From positions 14,629-78,628 of the forward strand of contig USMC01000008.1 in the NCBI GenBank assembly GCA_900555715.1: a DNA stretch of 64,000 bases, written 5' to 3'. This DNA comes from an uncultured Porphyromonadaceae bacterium (GTDB lineage Bacteria > Bacteroidota > Bacteroidia > Bacteroidales > Muribaculaceae). Position 1 is the stretch's first letter. Each line of letters starts with the position of its first letter. The notes under the pieces are model-generated. The model saw nothing but the letters and a program-made list of their open reading frames with translations. It was not told the origin of the DNA and did not search any database. Both the position numbers and the translations under genes were made by a program. This document shows, piece by piece, positions 15,041 through 23,693 of the stretch.

Positions 15041-16228
15041 ATGAAGCTTTATAATTTCGACAACGTCATCGACCGCCATGGCACTTCCGCCATAAAAATC
15101 GAACATCTCGATATGGTTTTCGGGCGGCACGATGTGACCCCGCTCTGGATCGCCGACCTCGATTTTGCCGTGTGTCCGCAGATTACGGAAGCTCTCACCG
15201 AACGCCTCCGCCATCCTGTGTGGGGCTACTCAGATGCCCGCGACAGCTACTGGCAGTCGATTATCGACTGGCTGCGCCGCCGCCACGGCTTTGGCGTGTG
15301 CCGTGAAGAACTCTCGTTTATTCCCGGTGTGGTAAAAGGTATCGCTTACGCCGTGAATTACTTCACGCGCGAAGGCGACGGTATTCTCATACAGACGCCT
15401 GTCTACTATCCTTTCCGCGTAGTCGCCGAAGGCAACAAGCGCCGCATTGTCGAAAATCCGCTGCTTTTCAAAGATGGCAGATACAGTATGGATCTTGACG
15501 GATTCGAAGAAGTTGTGAAGCGCGAGAAGCCTAAGATGATGATTCTCTGCAACCCGCACAACCCCATCGGCATACAGTGGGATGAAGCGGCGATGGCGCG
15601 CGTGGCGAAAGTAGCCCGCGAGAACGGAATGATAGTTGTCAGCGATGAAATCCACGGCGACCTCATGCTCGACGGACGGCGTCACATCCCCTTCCTGAGT
15701 GTCAGCGACGATGCGCGTGCCGTAGGTGTCATGCTCGGAGCTCCGTCGAAAACCTTCAACATCCCGGGGCTGGTGAGCTCGTGGATGGTAGTCAAGAATC
15801 CTCAGATACGTAAGGAGTTTTACGCATGGCTTGGAGCCAATGAGTTCAATCTGCCGATGCTCATCTCCACAATAGGCGCCGAGGCTGCATATACCAAGGG
15901 CGAGCGCTGGCTCGACGAAATGCTGGAATATGTGAGCGCCAACATCGATTTCGTCATCGACTACTGCAAGGAATATATTCCGCAGGTCGGCGTGATACGT
16001 CCTGAAGCGTCATTTCTTATATGGCTCGATTTCCGTAAGCTGCACATGTGCCAGCGCGACGTGATGGAGCTCCTGCTTGACAAAGCACACCTCGCGCTTA
16101 ACGACGGCTCTATGTTCGGAAGCCAGGGAATAGGCTTTGCACGTCTCAACATAGGCGCGCCCAGAAGCGTCATCGCTCAGGCGCTCGAAAACTTACGCTC
16201 CGCAGTCGGATGCGTATGCAAACAATAA
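15041..16228 (+). CDS. PLP-dependent C-S lyase / aminotransferase, MalY/PatB family (second copy)
   Basis: A 395-residue fold-type I PLP enzyme. It has TPLWIADLDFA near residue 33, CNPHNPIGIQW near 170, SDEIHGDL near 201 and the PLP lysine K237 in GAPSKTFNIPG. It belongs to the same family as the gene at 1410-2588 but is only moderately alike, so the two probably have different substrates. Cystathionine beta-lyase or another C-S lyase activity is expected. The start at 15041 follows the -7 box; an upstream ATG at 14987 would precede the transcript. It ends 9 bases before aroA. Confidence 0.87.
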   Translation: MKLYNFDNVIDRHGTSAIKIEHLDMVFGRHDVTPLWIADLDFAVCPQITEALTERLRHPVWGYSDARDSYWQSIIDWLRRRHGFGVCREELSFIPGVVKGIAYAVNYFTREGDGILIQTPVYYPFRVVAEGNKRRIVENPLLFKDGRYSMDLDGFEEVVKREKPKMMILCNPHNPIGIQWDEAAMARVAKVARENGMIVVSDEIHGDLMLDGRRHIPFLSVSDDARAVGVMLGAPSKTFNIPGLVSSWMVVKNPQIRKEFYAWLGANEFNLPMLISTIGAEAAYTKGERWLDEMLEYVSANIDFVIDYCKEYIPQVGVIRPEASFLIWLDFRKLHMCQRDVMELLLDKAHLALNDGSMFGSQGIGFARLNIGAPRSVIAQALENLRSAVGCVCKQ

Positions 16229-16237
16229 TAATAAAAA

Positions 16238-17515
16238 ATGGACTACCGCATATTTCCGCCCGAAGAAATTCTTGAGACCACGGTCTCGCTGCCTGTGAGC
16301 AAAAGCATGGCGGTACGCGACATAATGCTGTCGTATTTCTCCGGAAATGTCGGCAACGCATCGGCACTTGCCGACGCCTGCGACGACACACATATCCTCT
16401 TTAGTATCCTTGATGCCGGACTGCCTTCCGATGGTTCGCGCGTCGATGTCGGCGCCGCCGGCACGGCGATGCGCTTTCTAACAGCTGCCGTGGCAGCCAC
16501 CGACGGCGCCCACTGCCTCATCACCGGCACAGAACGCATGTGCCGCCGCCCGATAGGTGTCCTTGTCGACGCTCTGCGTAGTCTCGGAGCCGATATCGAG
16601 TATCGTGGCGAAGAAGGTTTCCCACCGCTGGAGATAAAAGGTCGCCGTCTGAAGGGCGGTAGTGTGGAAGTGGAGACAGGTGTCAGCTCGCAGTTCCTTT
16701 CGGCGCTGATGATGGCTGGTCCGCTTATGGAAGAGTCTCTGACGATTGTCTTCCGCGGAAATCTGCAGTCGCTGCCGTATATCAATATGACCGCGGCAAT
16801 GATGCGTCACTATGGCGTTGACGCCGAAGTCGACCGCGACAAAGCTACCGTTCCGGCGGGAAAATATGTCATGGCCGAGCCTATGACGGAACCCGACTGG
16901 AGTGCCGCGGCATTCTGGTATGAGATTGCCGCACTGACGGCAGGATGGGTTACCCTGCCGGGTCTGAGAGAAGATTCGTTGCAGGGCGATCGTGGCGAGG
17001 CGTCGCTCTTTGAACGCCTTGGCACTCTCACTGAGTTTACTGACGAGGGCGCCGAGCTGTCGGCGACGCCCGACCTGTGGAGCGTGCTCGAGGCAGACCT
17101 CGGCGATATGCCCGATGCTGTTCCGGCACTGGCTGTGACGGCTGCTATGGCGGGTCTGCGTTTCCGTATGACAGGGGTAGGAGTGCTCCGGGAAAAGGAA
17201 TGTGATCGTCTGCAGGCTCTTGCCGACGAACTTGCCAAAGTCGGAATATTGCTCGACATAGAGAATTATGGCAACACCCTCGCATGGGACGGACGCCGAG
17301 TTCCCGTTCGCGAACTTCCCGTATTCGACCCGCACGGCGATCACCGCATGGCTATGGCTCTGGCGCCGGTGTCGGTGTTTATCCCCGGTATTGTTGTCCG
17401 CGACGCCGAAGTTGTCGCGAAATCATATCCGTCGTTCTGGCAGGATCTTGCCGCTGCCGGCTTTACTGTCGCCGACGCTGCCGAGGTGCCGGAGCAGAAA
17501 GAAGAACAGCAGTGA
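16238..17515 (+). CDS. aroA: 3-Phosphoshikimate 1-carboxyvinyltransferase (EPSP synthase)
   Basis: A 425-residue enzyme of the shikimate pathway joining shikimate-3-phosphate and PEP. Landmarks are LPVSKSMAVRDIML (substrate lysine), GAAGTAMRFLTAAVA (the conserved GTAMR loop), CRRPIGVLVDALR, VSSQFLSALMM, LREKECDRLQALADEL and DHRMAMAL. SKSMAVR replaces the more common SKSxSNR form, as in other Bacteroidetes. The last 15 residues are a charged tail (PEQKEEQQ). It is 9 bases after the PatB gene, and its stop overlaps the next start (GTGA). Confidence 0.93.
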   Translation: MDYRIFPPEEILETTVSLPVSKSMAVRDIMLSYFSGNVGNASALADACDDTHILFSILDAGLPSDGSRVDVGAAGTAMRFLTAAVAATDGAHCLITGTERMCRRPIGVLVDALRSLGADIEYRGEEGFPPLEIKGRRLKGGSVEVETGVSSQFLSALMMAGPLMEESLTIVFRGNLQSLPYINMTAAMMRHYGVDAEVDRDKATVPAGKYVMAEPMTEPDWSAAAFWYEIAALTAGWVTLPGLREDSLQGDRGEASLFERLGTLTEFTDEGAELSATPDLWSVLEADLGDMPDAVPALAVTAAMAGLRFRMTGVGVLREKECDRLQALADELAKVGILLDIENYGNTLAWDGRRVPVRELPVFDPHGDHRMAMALAPVSVFIPGIVVRDAEVVAKSYPSFWQDLAAAGFTVADAAEVPEQKEEQQ

Positions 17516-17940
17516 AAGCAGCTCTTGTCATTCTTGCCGCCATGGTGCTGACGGGCTTGGTGCTGTGGCTTTATGAGCGTCGCTGGCAGCGCCGCAACGC
17601 CGCCGCAGAGCAAGCGGAGCCCGAAGCCGGGGCTTCCGGAGAATGCTGCGGAATGCACATCACCTGTGAGAAGGATTCTCTGCTGGCAGCCGTCTCAGAG
17701 AAAATAGAGTATTACGACGACGAAGAGCTCGACCGCTACGCCGGCAAGGACGCTGAAAGCTACAGCGAAGAGGAAACTGAGCAGTTCCGCGACATCCTGC
17801 TGACTATGCGTCCCGACGACATAGCCGGTTGGGCGCGCAGCCTGCAGTTGCGGGGCATTGCGCTCCCCACGGAGGTGCGCGAAGAACTTTTAATGATAGT
17901 AGCCGAGGCTCGGGACGCCAGAAATAAAGCACATGTTTGA
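17512..17940 (+). CDS. Small membrane-anchored protein with a Cys-rich motif, unknown function
   Basis: A 142-residue protein starting with GTG inside the aroA stop. Residues about 2-22 form one hydrophobic helix (VILAAMVLTGLVLWLY) followed by positive residues. Then comes ECCGMHITCEKDSLLAA, a Cys-Cys/His/Cys motif that could hold a metal, and an acidic helical C-terminal half with YYDDEELDRYAGKD, YSEEETEQFRDIL and WARSLQLRGIALP. Bacteroidetes homologues are known to me only as conserved proteins, sometimes labelled phospholipase without support. It overlaps the metal ABC permease gene by 8 bases, so a part in metal handling is a reasonable inference. Confidence 0.65.
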   Translation: MKAALVILAAMVLTGLVLWLYERRWQRRNAAAEQAEPEAGASGECCGMHITCEKDSLLAAVSEKIEYYDDEELDRYAGKDAESYSEEETEQFRDILLTMRPDDIAGWARSLQLRGIALPTEVREELLMIVAEARDARNKAHV

Positions 17941-18742
17941 TTTTTTTGAATACGATTTCTTCCGCAATGCCCTTGCAGGCATAATCCTGCTGAGCATCTG
18001 CGCCGCAATCATAGGCACATATATAATAACCCGTCGTTATGTCGCCATCTGCGGCGGTATCACACACGCCAGCTTCGGCGGTCTCGGTCTGGGCTATTAC
18101 TTAGGCATCAGCCCCGTCGCTACGGCAGGGTTGTTCGCAATCGGCTCTTCGGTAGGTGTCGAATGGCTGTCGCGTCGGTTCAGTCTGCGCGAGGATTCGG
18201 CGATTGCTGTCATCTGGGGACTCGGCATGGCGCTCGGCGTGCTGTTTGTGTTTCTCACCCCGGGCTACGTGCCCGAACTTAACGCTTTTCTCTTCGGCAA
18301 TATTCTTACTGTGTCTTCCGCCGACCTCTGGATGACCGCTGTGTTCACCATCCTGCTCGTCGCATTTTTCGCATGGCAGGGACGCAACATTATCGCTGTC
18401 GCTTTCGACGGTGACTTCGCTGCTGTCTGCGGGCTGCCGGTGAACTTCATTTCGTACGCGATGATTGTTTTCGTGGCTGTCGACATAATCCTGAGCATAC
18501 GTCTGGCAGGAATAATGATGGTGATGTCGATGCTTTCGCTTCCTATCATCACGGCTGAAATATTCACACGGCGCTATGTGCGCGTAATGGCATGTTCGTG
18601 CGTCATAGCCTTGCTGACGTCTGTGGGCGGTCTGCTGCTGTCGACAGTCGTTGATGTGCCGTGCTCGGCGCTCATTGTGCTTCTTATGGCGGTTGTTTTC
18701 GGTCTGTGCCGTATAATAGTCGGATTCCGTCGGAAAAGATAA
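17933..18742 (+). CDS. Metal ABC transporter permease (ZnuB/MntB family, ABC-3)
   Basis: A 269-residue permease with about eight hydrophobic helices. Typical ABC-3 segments are ICGGITHASFGGLGLGYYLG (about 40-60), EDSAIAVIWGLGMALGV (about 85) and LAGIMMVMSMLSLPIITAEIF (about 190). These proteins import zinc, manganese or iron with a periplasmic binding protein and an ATPase. Neither partner gene is next to it here, so the partners must be elsewhere in the genome. It starts inside the 3' end of the small Cys-rich membrane protein (8-base overlap). Confidence 0.87.
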   Translation: MFDFFEYDFFRNALAGIILLSICAAIIGTYIITRRYVAICGGITHASFGGLGLGYYLGISPVATAGLFAIGSSVGVEWLSRRFSLREDSAIAVIWGLGMALGVLFVFLTPGYVPELNAFLFGNILTVSSADLWMTAVFTILLVAFFAWQGRNIIAVAFDGDFAAVCGLPVNFISYAMIVFVAVDIILSIRLAGIMMVMSMLSLPIITAEIFTRRYVRVMACSCVIALLTSVGGLLLSTVVDVPCSALIVLLMAVVFGLCRIIVGFRRKR

Positions 18743-18842
18743 TTACCCGAAAAGCAGAGTGTTATAAAATATTTATTAACGTGTGCAAAATGGGGACGCC
18801 AAAAAACAGCGGCGAATGTACGGCGATTTGTAGAATTTTCCG

Positions 18843-18850
18843 TATATTTG
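18843..18850 (+). promoter_or_regulatory. -7 box of secDF
   Basis: TATATTTG (TAnnTTTG), 54 bases before the ATG at 18905, in the 162-base gap after the ABC permease. The rest of that gap shows no other clear element. Confidence 0.55.
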
Positions 18851-18904
18851 CAAGCTGAAAATAAACACTGAATCAATTCATTAATAATTAAACCATAAAC
18901 CTAC

Positions 18905-21790
18905 ATGCAAAGCAAAGGAAAACTGGGCAGCATCGTTGCTGGTGTGATTGCTATTTTCTTGGTATTGGTATGTCTGTTTTATCTCTCGTTTACTTACATC
19001 TCCAATAAGTATGAGAGCAAGGCAGCAGAATATGCCCTGATAGAATCCGGCGACAACGACGACGCAGCCTACAATCGCGCTTACAAACACTACATGGATT
19101 CGCTCGGCGATGAAAAAGTGTACCTGGGCTACTACAAACTCAATGATGTACGCAAATGGGGCGTCGGTCTCGGCCTCGACCTCAAAGGCGGTATGAACGT
19201 TATACTTCAGGTGGACATGCCCGACATGCTCCGCTCGATGAAATCGGGTGCCACCGATTCCACCTTCGAATCTGCTCTTGCAGGAGCTGAGAAAATGGTG
19301 GCTTCGCACCAGAGCGACGACTTCGTCAGCAGCTTCATCGACCTCTATCGTCAGGCTAAGCCGCAGGCGGATTTCTCTGTGATTTTCCAGGATGTAGTAA
19401 GCTCCGGCGCCAGCGACGACGCCGTTCGCTCCACACTCAAGGCACAGGTGAAAGACCGCGTCGACAACTCCGCCACAAACGTCCTCCGCAACCGTATCGA
19501 CCAGTTCGGCGTTGTCTCGCCCAACATTCAGGTTCTTCAGGGCAAAGACGGTCAGATTCTTCTCGAACTCCCCGGTGTGAAAGACCACGAACGTGTCCGC
19601 GACCTTCTGCAGCGCTCCGCAAACCTCGAATTTTACGAGACATACACCGCACAGGAACTCTCCAATCAGCTCAACAACCTCAGCAAGCGCCTCGCTGCCG
19701 ATACAACTGTTAATGCAATGCCTCTTCTGGCGCTTCTCAACAGTGGCGCCGGCTACGGAGCTACCATCGGTTATGCTCCCGACGCTAAAGTCATGGCGCA
19801 AATCGACGAACTCCTCGCCACTCCGCTTGTAAAGAGCCTCCTTCCCTCCGACCTCCGTCTGCGCTGGGCTGTCAAGCCTACCGTGCGCACAACCGACAAA
19901 GGTGAGGAAGTCAGCATCGGCTATGCTCTCTACTCGCTCAAAGCAAACAACGGCAAGCCCGCTCTTGAAGGCACCGCTGTCAGCGACGCATCTTCCGACT
20001 ACGACCCGCTCCGCGGCAACGAAGTGTCGATGCGCATGAATTCCGAAGGCGCCCGCGCATGGGCACGTGTCACCGGTCAGAACATCGGTCGTCAGGTGGC
20101 TATTGTGCTCGACGACAAGGTATATTCCGCTCCCAACGTCAACGATAAAATCGAAGGCGGTTCGTCGTCCATCACAGGTGACTTCACCATCGAAGAAGCG
20201 CGCGACCTTGCAAACGTCCTCAAGTCGGGTAAGATGGATGCCAAAGTGCACATCATTTCCGATATGGTTGTAGGTCCTTCGCTGGGTAAGCAGGCAATTC
20301 ACGACGGTTTCGTTTCGTTCGTTGTCGCTCTCGTGCTCCTCTTCCTCTTCATGATTGCCTTCTACGGCTTCATCCCCGGTCTTGTGGCTAACGTCTGCCT
20401 CGTCTGCAACCTCTTCTTCACTATCGGTATTCTCGCCTCCTTCCAGGCAGTGCTCACCATGAGCGGTATCGCCGGTATCGTGCTGTCGCTCGGTATGGCT
20501 GTCGATGCCAACGTGCTTATTTTCGAGCGTACCAAAGAAGAACTCCGTGCAGGCAAGAATGTACGCAACGCCCTTGCCGACGGCTACAGCAACGCCTTCT
20601 CGGCAATCTTCGACTCGAACCTCACATCTATCATCACAGGTGTCATCCTGCTGCTCTTCGGTACAGGTCCTATCAAGGGCTTCGCAACGACTCTCATCAT
20701 CGGTCTTATCTGCTCCTTCTTCACAGCAGTATACCTGAGCCGTCTCTTCTTCCTCTGGTTCGCCAAAGCCGAAGCATTCAATAAGCTCACATTTGCCACA
20801 TCGCTGTCGAAGAAGATGTTCATCGACGCACACATCAACTTCCTCGGTCAGCGTAAGGTCAGCTTCACAGTCGTAGGTATCTTTGTTCTCATCTTCGTGG
20901 GTTCGCTCTTCGTCCGCAGCCTCAACAAGGGTATCGACTTCTCCGGCGGCCGCAACTACATCGTCAAGTTCGAGCAGCCTGTCAACACTCAGGAGCTCAC
21001 CGATGTTCTTTCGGCACAGTTCCCGGGCGCTTCCACTTCTGTCATCACAATTGAAAGCTCGAACCAGGTCCGTGTTTCGACCAACTACAAGATTGACAGC
21101 GAAGAAGCCGGAACTGAGAAAGAAATCACCGACAAACTCTTCGAAGCTCTCAAGCCTTACCTCCGCGACGGCATGAGCGCCGCAGAATTCTCGACCACCG
21201 ATGCCTCGCAGGGCATAGTAAGCTCGCAGAAAGTAGGTCCTTCGATTGCCGACGACATGCGCACCGACGCATACATCGCAGTCACTATCGCGCTCATCGC
21301 GATGTTCCTCTACATCCTGCTCCGCTTCCGCAACATCGCCTTCTCGCTCGGCGCACTCGCTGCCGTTGCATTTACGGCGTTCTTCATCATCGGTATCTAT
21401 TCTTTGCTCTACGGTGTGCTGCCGTTCGCTATGGAAGTCGATCAGACATTCATTGCCGCCATCCTGACGGTAATCGGTTATCAGATCAACGATACTGTGG
21501 TTGTATTCGACCGTGTCCGTGAGAACATCGCACTCTATCCCAAGCAGGACTTCTTCACAACTGTGAATAAGTCGGTCAACACCACTCTGAGCCGTACAAT
21601 CATGACGTCGCTCTCGACCCTGCTCGTGCTCCTGTGCATCTTTATCCTCGGCGGTGACTCAATCCGCAGCTTCACCTTCGCAATGATCTGCGGCGTAATT
21701 GTCGGCACCTGCGCAACAATCTATGTTGCCTGCCCCGTTGCCTACATCGCAGATTCACGTCGCAAGAATGCAGCAGTAAAGAAAGCTTAA
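18905..21790 (+). CDS. secDF: Protein translocase subunit SecDF (fused)
   Basis: A 961-residue fusion of SecD and SecF, as usual in Bacteroidetes. It has an N-terminal helix, then the SecD periplasmic part with GLGLDLKGGMNVILQV (about 96) and RNRIDQFGVVSPNIQVLQG, the P1 region to about 450, and membrane helices with LSLGMAVDANVLIFERTKEEL (about 530). The SecF half begins about residue 640 (NFLGQRKVSF, KGIDFSGGRNYIVKF) and ends with TVIGYQINDTVVVFDRVREN and SRTIMTSLSTLLVLL. It uses the proton gradient to pull exported proteins through SecYEG. It is transcribed alone between its own promoter and terminator. Confidence 0.95.
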   Translation: MQSKGKLGSIVAGVIAIFLVLVCLFYLSFTYISNKYESKAAEYALIESGDNDDAAYNRAYKHYMDSLGDEKVYLGYYKLNDVRKWGVGLGLDLKGGMNVILQVDMPDMLRSMKSGATDSTFESALAGAEKMVASHQSDDFVSSFIDLYRQAKPQADFSVIFQDVVSSGASDDAVRSTLKAQVKDRVDNSATNVLRNRIDQFGVVSPNIQVLQGKDGQILLELPGVKDHERVRDLLQRSANLEFYETYTAQELSNQLNNLSKRLAADTTVNAMPLLALLNSGAGYGATIGYAPDAKVMAQIDELLATPLVKSLLPSDLRLRWAVKPTVRTTDKGEEVSIGYALYSLKANNGKPALEGTAVSDASSDYDPLRGNEVSMRMNSEGARAWARVTGQNIGRQVAIVLDDKVYSAPNVNDKIEGGSSSITGDFTIEEARDLANVLKSGKMDAKVHIISDMVVGPSLGKQAIHDGFVSFVVALVLLFLFMIAFYGFIPGLVANVCLVCNLFFTIGILASFQAVLTMSGIAGIVLSLGMAVDANVLIFERTKEELRAGKNVRNALADGYSNAFSAIFDSNLTSIITGVILLLFGTGPIKGFATTLIIGLICSFFTAVYLSRLFFLWFAKAEAFNKLTFATSLSKKMFIDAHINFLGQRKVSFTVVGIFVLIFVGSLFVRSLNKGIDFSGGRNYIVKFEQPVNTQELTDVLSAQFPGASTSVITIESSNQVRVSTNYKIDSEEAGTEKEITDKLFEALKPYLRDGMSAAEFSTTDASQGIVSSQKVGPSIADDMRTDAYIAVTIALIAMFLYILLRFRNIAFSLGALAAVAFTAFFIIGIYSLLYGVLPFAMEVDQTFIAAILTVIGYQINDTVVVFDRVRENIALYPKQDFFTTVNKSVNTTLSRTIMTSLSTLLVLLCIFILGGDSIRSFTFAMICGVIVGTCATIYVACPVAYIADSRRKNAAVKKA

Positions 21791-21811
21791 AAGATTTCAA
21801 CTGATATAAGG

Positions 21812-21843
21812 CGGCAGCATCTTCCGGTGCTGCCGTCTTTTTT
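21812..21843 (+). terminator. Terminator after secDF
   Basis: CGGCAGCA pairs with TGCTGCCG around an eight-base loop, followed by TCTTTTTTG. It lies 22 bases after the secDF stop. Confidence 0.85.
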
Positions 21844-21867
21844 GCTAAAATAATTTTGCATAAAGTG

Positions 21868-21898
21868 TTGGATGCAATGAATAAATAGTTTAATTTTG
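21868..21898 (+). promoter_or_regulatory. Promoter of the lipoprotein/radical SAM pair
   Basis: TTG at 21868-21870 and TAATTTTG at 21891-21898, 20 bases apart. The lipoprotein ATG follows 17 bases after the box. Confidence 0.65.
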
Positions 21899-21915
21899 CG
21901 AAAAATACTACTATT

Positions 21916-22365
21916 ATGAAAAGAATCTATTCCAATCTACGCCAAATCACATCACGCGTCTGCATGGCAGGTCTTGCTTTACTCGGATTCAGCTGCTCCG
22001 ACGAAGTAGAATGTATGTACGGTACTCCGACAACTGAGTTCGAAATCAAAGGTGTCGTGACTTCAGAAGACGGTACGCCTGTTCAGAATGCGGAAGTGAG
22101 AGTGACAGAACGTGGGGTTCCTTCCGATCCTGGTGCTTGTGGCAGAGACACTACGGAATCAGATGGTGCATATAACTTGAAAGGTTATATATCCGCCTTC
22201 TCTGAAAGTATTCTTAAAGTTGTCTGCATTCCCGAAGATGCTTCTTTTGCAGCTGATTCTGTAGAGGTGAAACTTACGAAAACGGAGGGCGGCGACGGTG
22301 CCTGGATCATGGGCAAAGGCGAGGCTACCGTCGATTTTAAACTAAAAAAGAAAGCGGCGGAATGA
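21916..22365 (+). CDS. Radical SAM-associated lipoprotein
   Basis: A 149-residue lipoprotein. The signal peptide ends GLALLGFSC with the lipid-carrying Cys near residue 27. It is followed by DEVECMYGTPTTEFEIKG and a carboxypeptidase-regulatory-like beta-sandwich (TSEDGTPVQNAEVRV, TTESDGAYNLKGY). The short Cys-Met-Tyr-Gly-x-Pro stretch next to the anchor is the mark of a lipoprotein family always seen with a radical SAM/SPASM partner (I believe TIGR04134). The partner gene overlaps its stop by 4 bases. The natural inference is that this protein, perhaps at the MYG motif, is the enzyme's substrate. Its role at the cell surface is unknown. Confidence 0.8.
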   Translation: MKRIYSNLRQITSRVCMAGLALLGFSCSDEVECMYGTPTTEFEIKGVVTSEDGTPVQNAEVRVTERGVPSDPGACGRDTTESDGAYNLKGYISAFSESILKVVCIPEDASFAADSVEVKLTKTEGGDGAWIMGKGEATVDFKLKKKAAE

Positions 22366-23435
22366 AGCCGTTGTCGCTCCGACAGCGGATAGCTCTTGAG
22401 CTTAATCTACGTTTAAAGAAAGAGCGCCGTAGCAAGCATCCGCTGCGGCAGCTTTTCTGGGAATGTACGTGGCGCTGCAATCTGTCGTGCCGCCATTGCG
22501 GTAGCGATTGCAAGAGCTCGTCGATGCTGCCGGATATGCCGGCGGAGGATTTCCTTCGGGTCGTAGATACAATCCGTCCGCACGTCGATCCGCACCGGCT
22601 CAATATTGTCATTACAGGAGGAGAACCGCTTGTCCGCCAGGATATAGAGCAGGTCGGTCTTGAGCTTTACCGGCGCGAAATGCCGTGGGGCATTGTGACC
22701 AACGGCATGCTTCTCAATGAAAAACGTTTCGAGTCTCTCAGGCGTGCCGGGCTCCATAATCTTACGATAAGTCTTGACGGACTGGAGGAGAACCACAACT
22801 GGATGCGAGGGCATAAGGAGTCATTCAGGAGAGCTGTCGCCGCCATCCGCATGGCTGCTAAGGCGCCGGATATACATTTCGATGTCGTCACGTGTGTGAA
22901 CCGCCGCTCGCTGCCGGAACTCGGCGCCTTGAAGGAACTGCTGACAGATGCCGGCGTGAAAAGGTGGCGTCTGTTCACTATCTTCCCCTCGGGTCGTGCG
23001 GCGCAACATCCCGAATTCGACCTCGGGCAGGACGAACTGCGTACCCTCATGGAGTTTATAATCGCGACACGCAAGGAAGGTCGCATACACCCCTCGTTCT
23101 GCTGCGAAGGATTTCTCGCCGGTTATGAAGGGCTTGTGCGCGACTACTTCTTCGAGTGCGGTGCCGGTGTGACTGTGGCATCTGTCCTTCTCGACGGAGG
23201 TATAGGCGCCTGTCCGAGCATACGCGCCGATTACAGGCAGGGAAATATCTATACCGATGATTTTTGGGATGTGTGGCAGAACCGTTTCGGTGCCTACCGC
23301 GACCGCGGATGGATGAAACGGGGTGTGTGCGCCGACTGCTCTTTCTGGCGCTACTGCGAGGGCAACGGCATGCACTTGCGCGATGCCGACGGAAACTTGA
23401 TGCACTGCCATCTTCGTAAAGGCGATGATAAATGA
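22362..23435 (+). CDS. Radical SAM/SPASM peptide-modifying enzyme of the rSAM/lipoprotein system
   Basis: A 357-residue radical SAM enzyme. The [4Fe-4S] site is CTWRCNLSCRHCGSDC near residue 28 (CxxxCxxC), followed by VITGGEPLVRQDI (SAM contact) and LTISLDGLEENHNWMRG. The C-terminal SPASM part carries further cluster cysteines: FECGAGV, GACPS, CADCSFWRYCEG and MHCHL. SPASM enzymes usually modify peptides, for example by thioether or C-C bonds. It matches the family described as partner of a lipoprotein (I believe TIGR04133), and the lipoprotein gene lies directly upstream with overlapping stop and start. A cytoplasmic enzyme must act before export of its target. Confidence 0.87.
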   Translation: MKPLSLRQRIALELNLRLKKERRSKHPLRQLFWECTWRCNLSCRHCGSDCKSSSMLPDMPAEDFLRVVDTIRPHVDPHRLNIVITGGEPLVRQDIEQVGLELYRREMPWGIVTNGMLLNEKRFESLRRAGLHNLTISLDGLEENHNWMRGHKESFRRAVAAIRMAAKAPDIHFDVVTCVNRRSLPELGALKELLTDAGVKRWRLFTIFPSGRAAQHPEFDLGQDELRTLMEFIIATRKEGRIHPSFCCEGFLAGYEGLVRDYFFECGAGVTVASVLLDGGIGACPSIRADYRQGNIYTDDFWDVWQNRFGAYRDRGWMKRGVCADCSFWRYCEGNGMHLRDADGNLMHCHLRKGDDK

Positions 23436-23527
23436 CTCCGCTCACGTGCTTATTGCGAAAAAGCGAAAAAGTCCGCATAATTGACAAAAAATCTGTGCGG
23501 AAACACGGAAAAATAAAATATAATCAC

Positions 23528-23535
23528 TAACTTTG
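23528..23535 (+). promoter_or_regulatory. -7 box of tRNA-Ser
   Basis: TAACTTTG (TAnnTTTG), 15 bases before the mature tRNA. No TTG was seen at the -33 distance. Confidence 0.5.
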
Positions 23536-23550
23536 CATTCGCAAAAGCAA

Positions 23551-23638
23551 GGAGCGATGCTCGAGTGGCTGAAGAGGCACGCCTGGAAAGCGTGTAAACG
23601 TCAAAAGCGTTTCCCGAGTTCGAATCTCGGTCGCTCCG
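23551..23638 (+). tRNA. tRNA-Ser (anticodon GGA)
   Basis: An 88-base class II tRNA. The acceptor stem pairs GGAGCGA with TCGCTCC, the anticodon loop is CTGGAAA within a CACGC/GCGTG stem, a long variable arm follows (GTAAACGTCAAAAGCGTTTC region), and the T arm has GAGTTCGAATCTC. CCA is not encoded. A terminator follows 11 bases later, and a zeta-toxin-like pair follows that. Confidence 0.95.
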
Positions 23639-23649
23639 CAAAGAATATG

Positions 23650-23684
23650 AATCCCGCAAGCAGAATTGCCTGCGGGATTTTTTG
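23650..23684 (+). terminator. Terminator after tRNA-Ser
   Basis: AATCCCGCA (23650-23658) pairs with TGCGGGATT (23671-23679), followed by a run of T. It ends 9 bases before the ATG of the zeta-like gene, which therefore needs read-through or an unseen promoter. Confidence 0.8.
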
Positions 23685-23693
23685 CAGTATCAG

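Noticed and set aside
18881..20833. A 650-residue open frame on the minus strand opposite secDF
   Set aside because: It is the mirror of the strongly conserved secDF gene. Its protein is rich in Glu, Asp, His and Val, as usual for antisense frames of GC-rich genes, and shows no motif.
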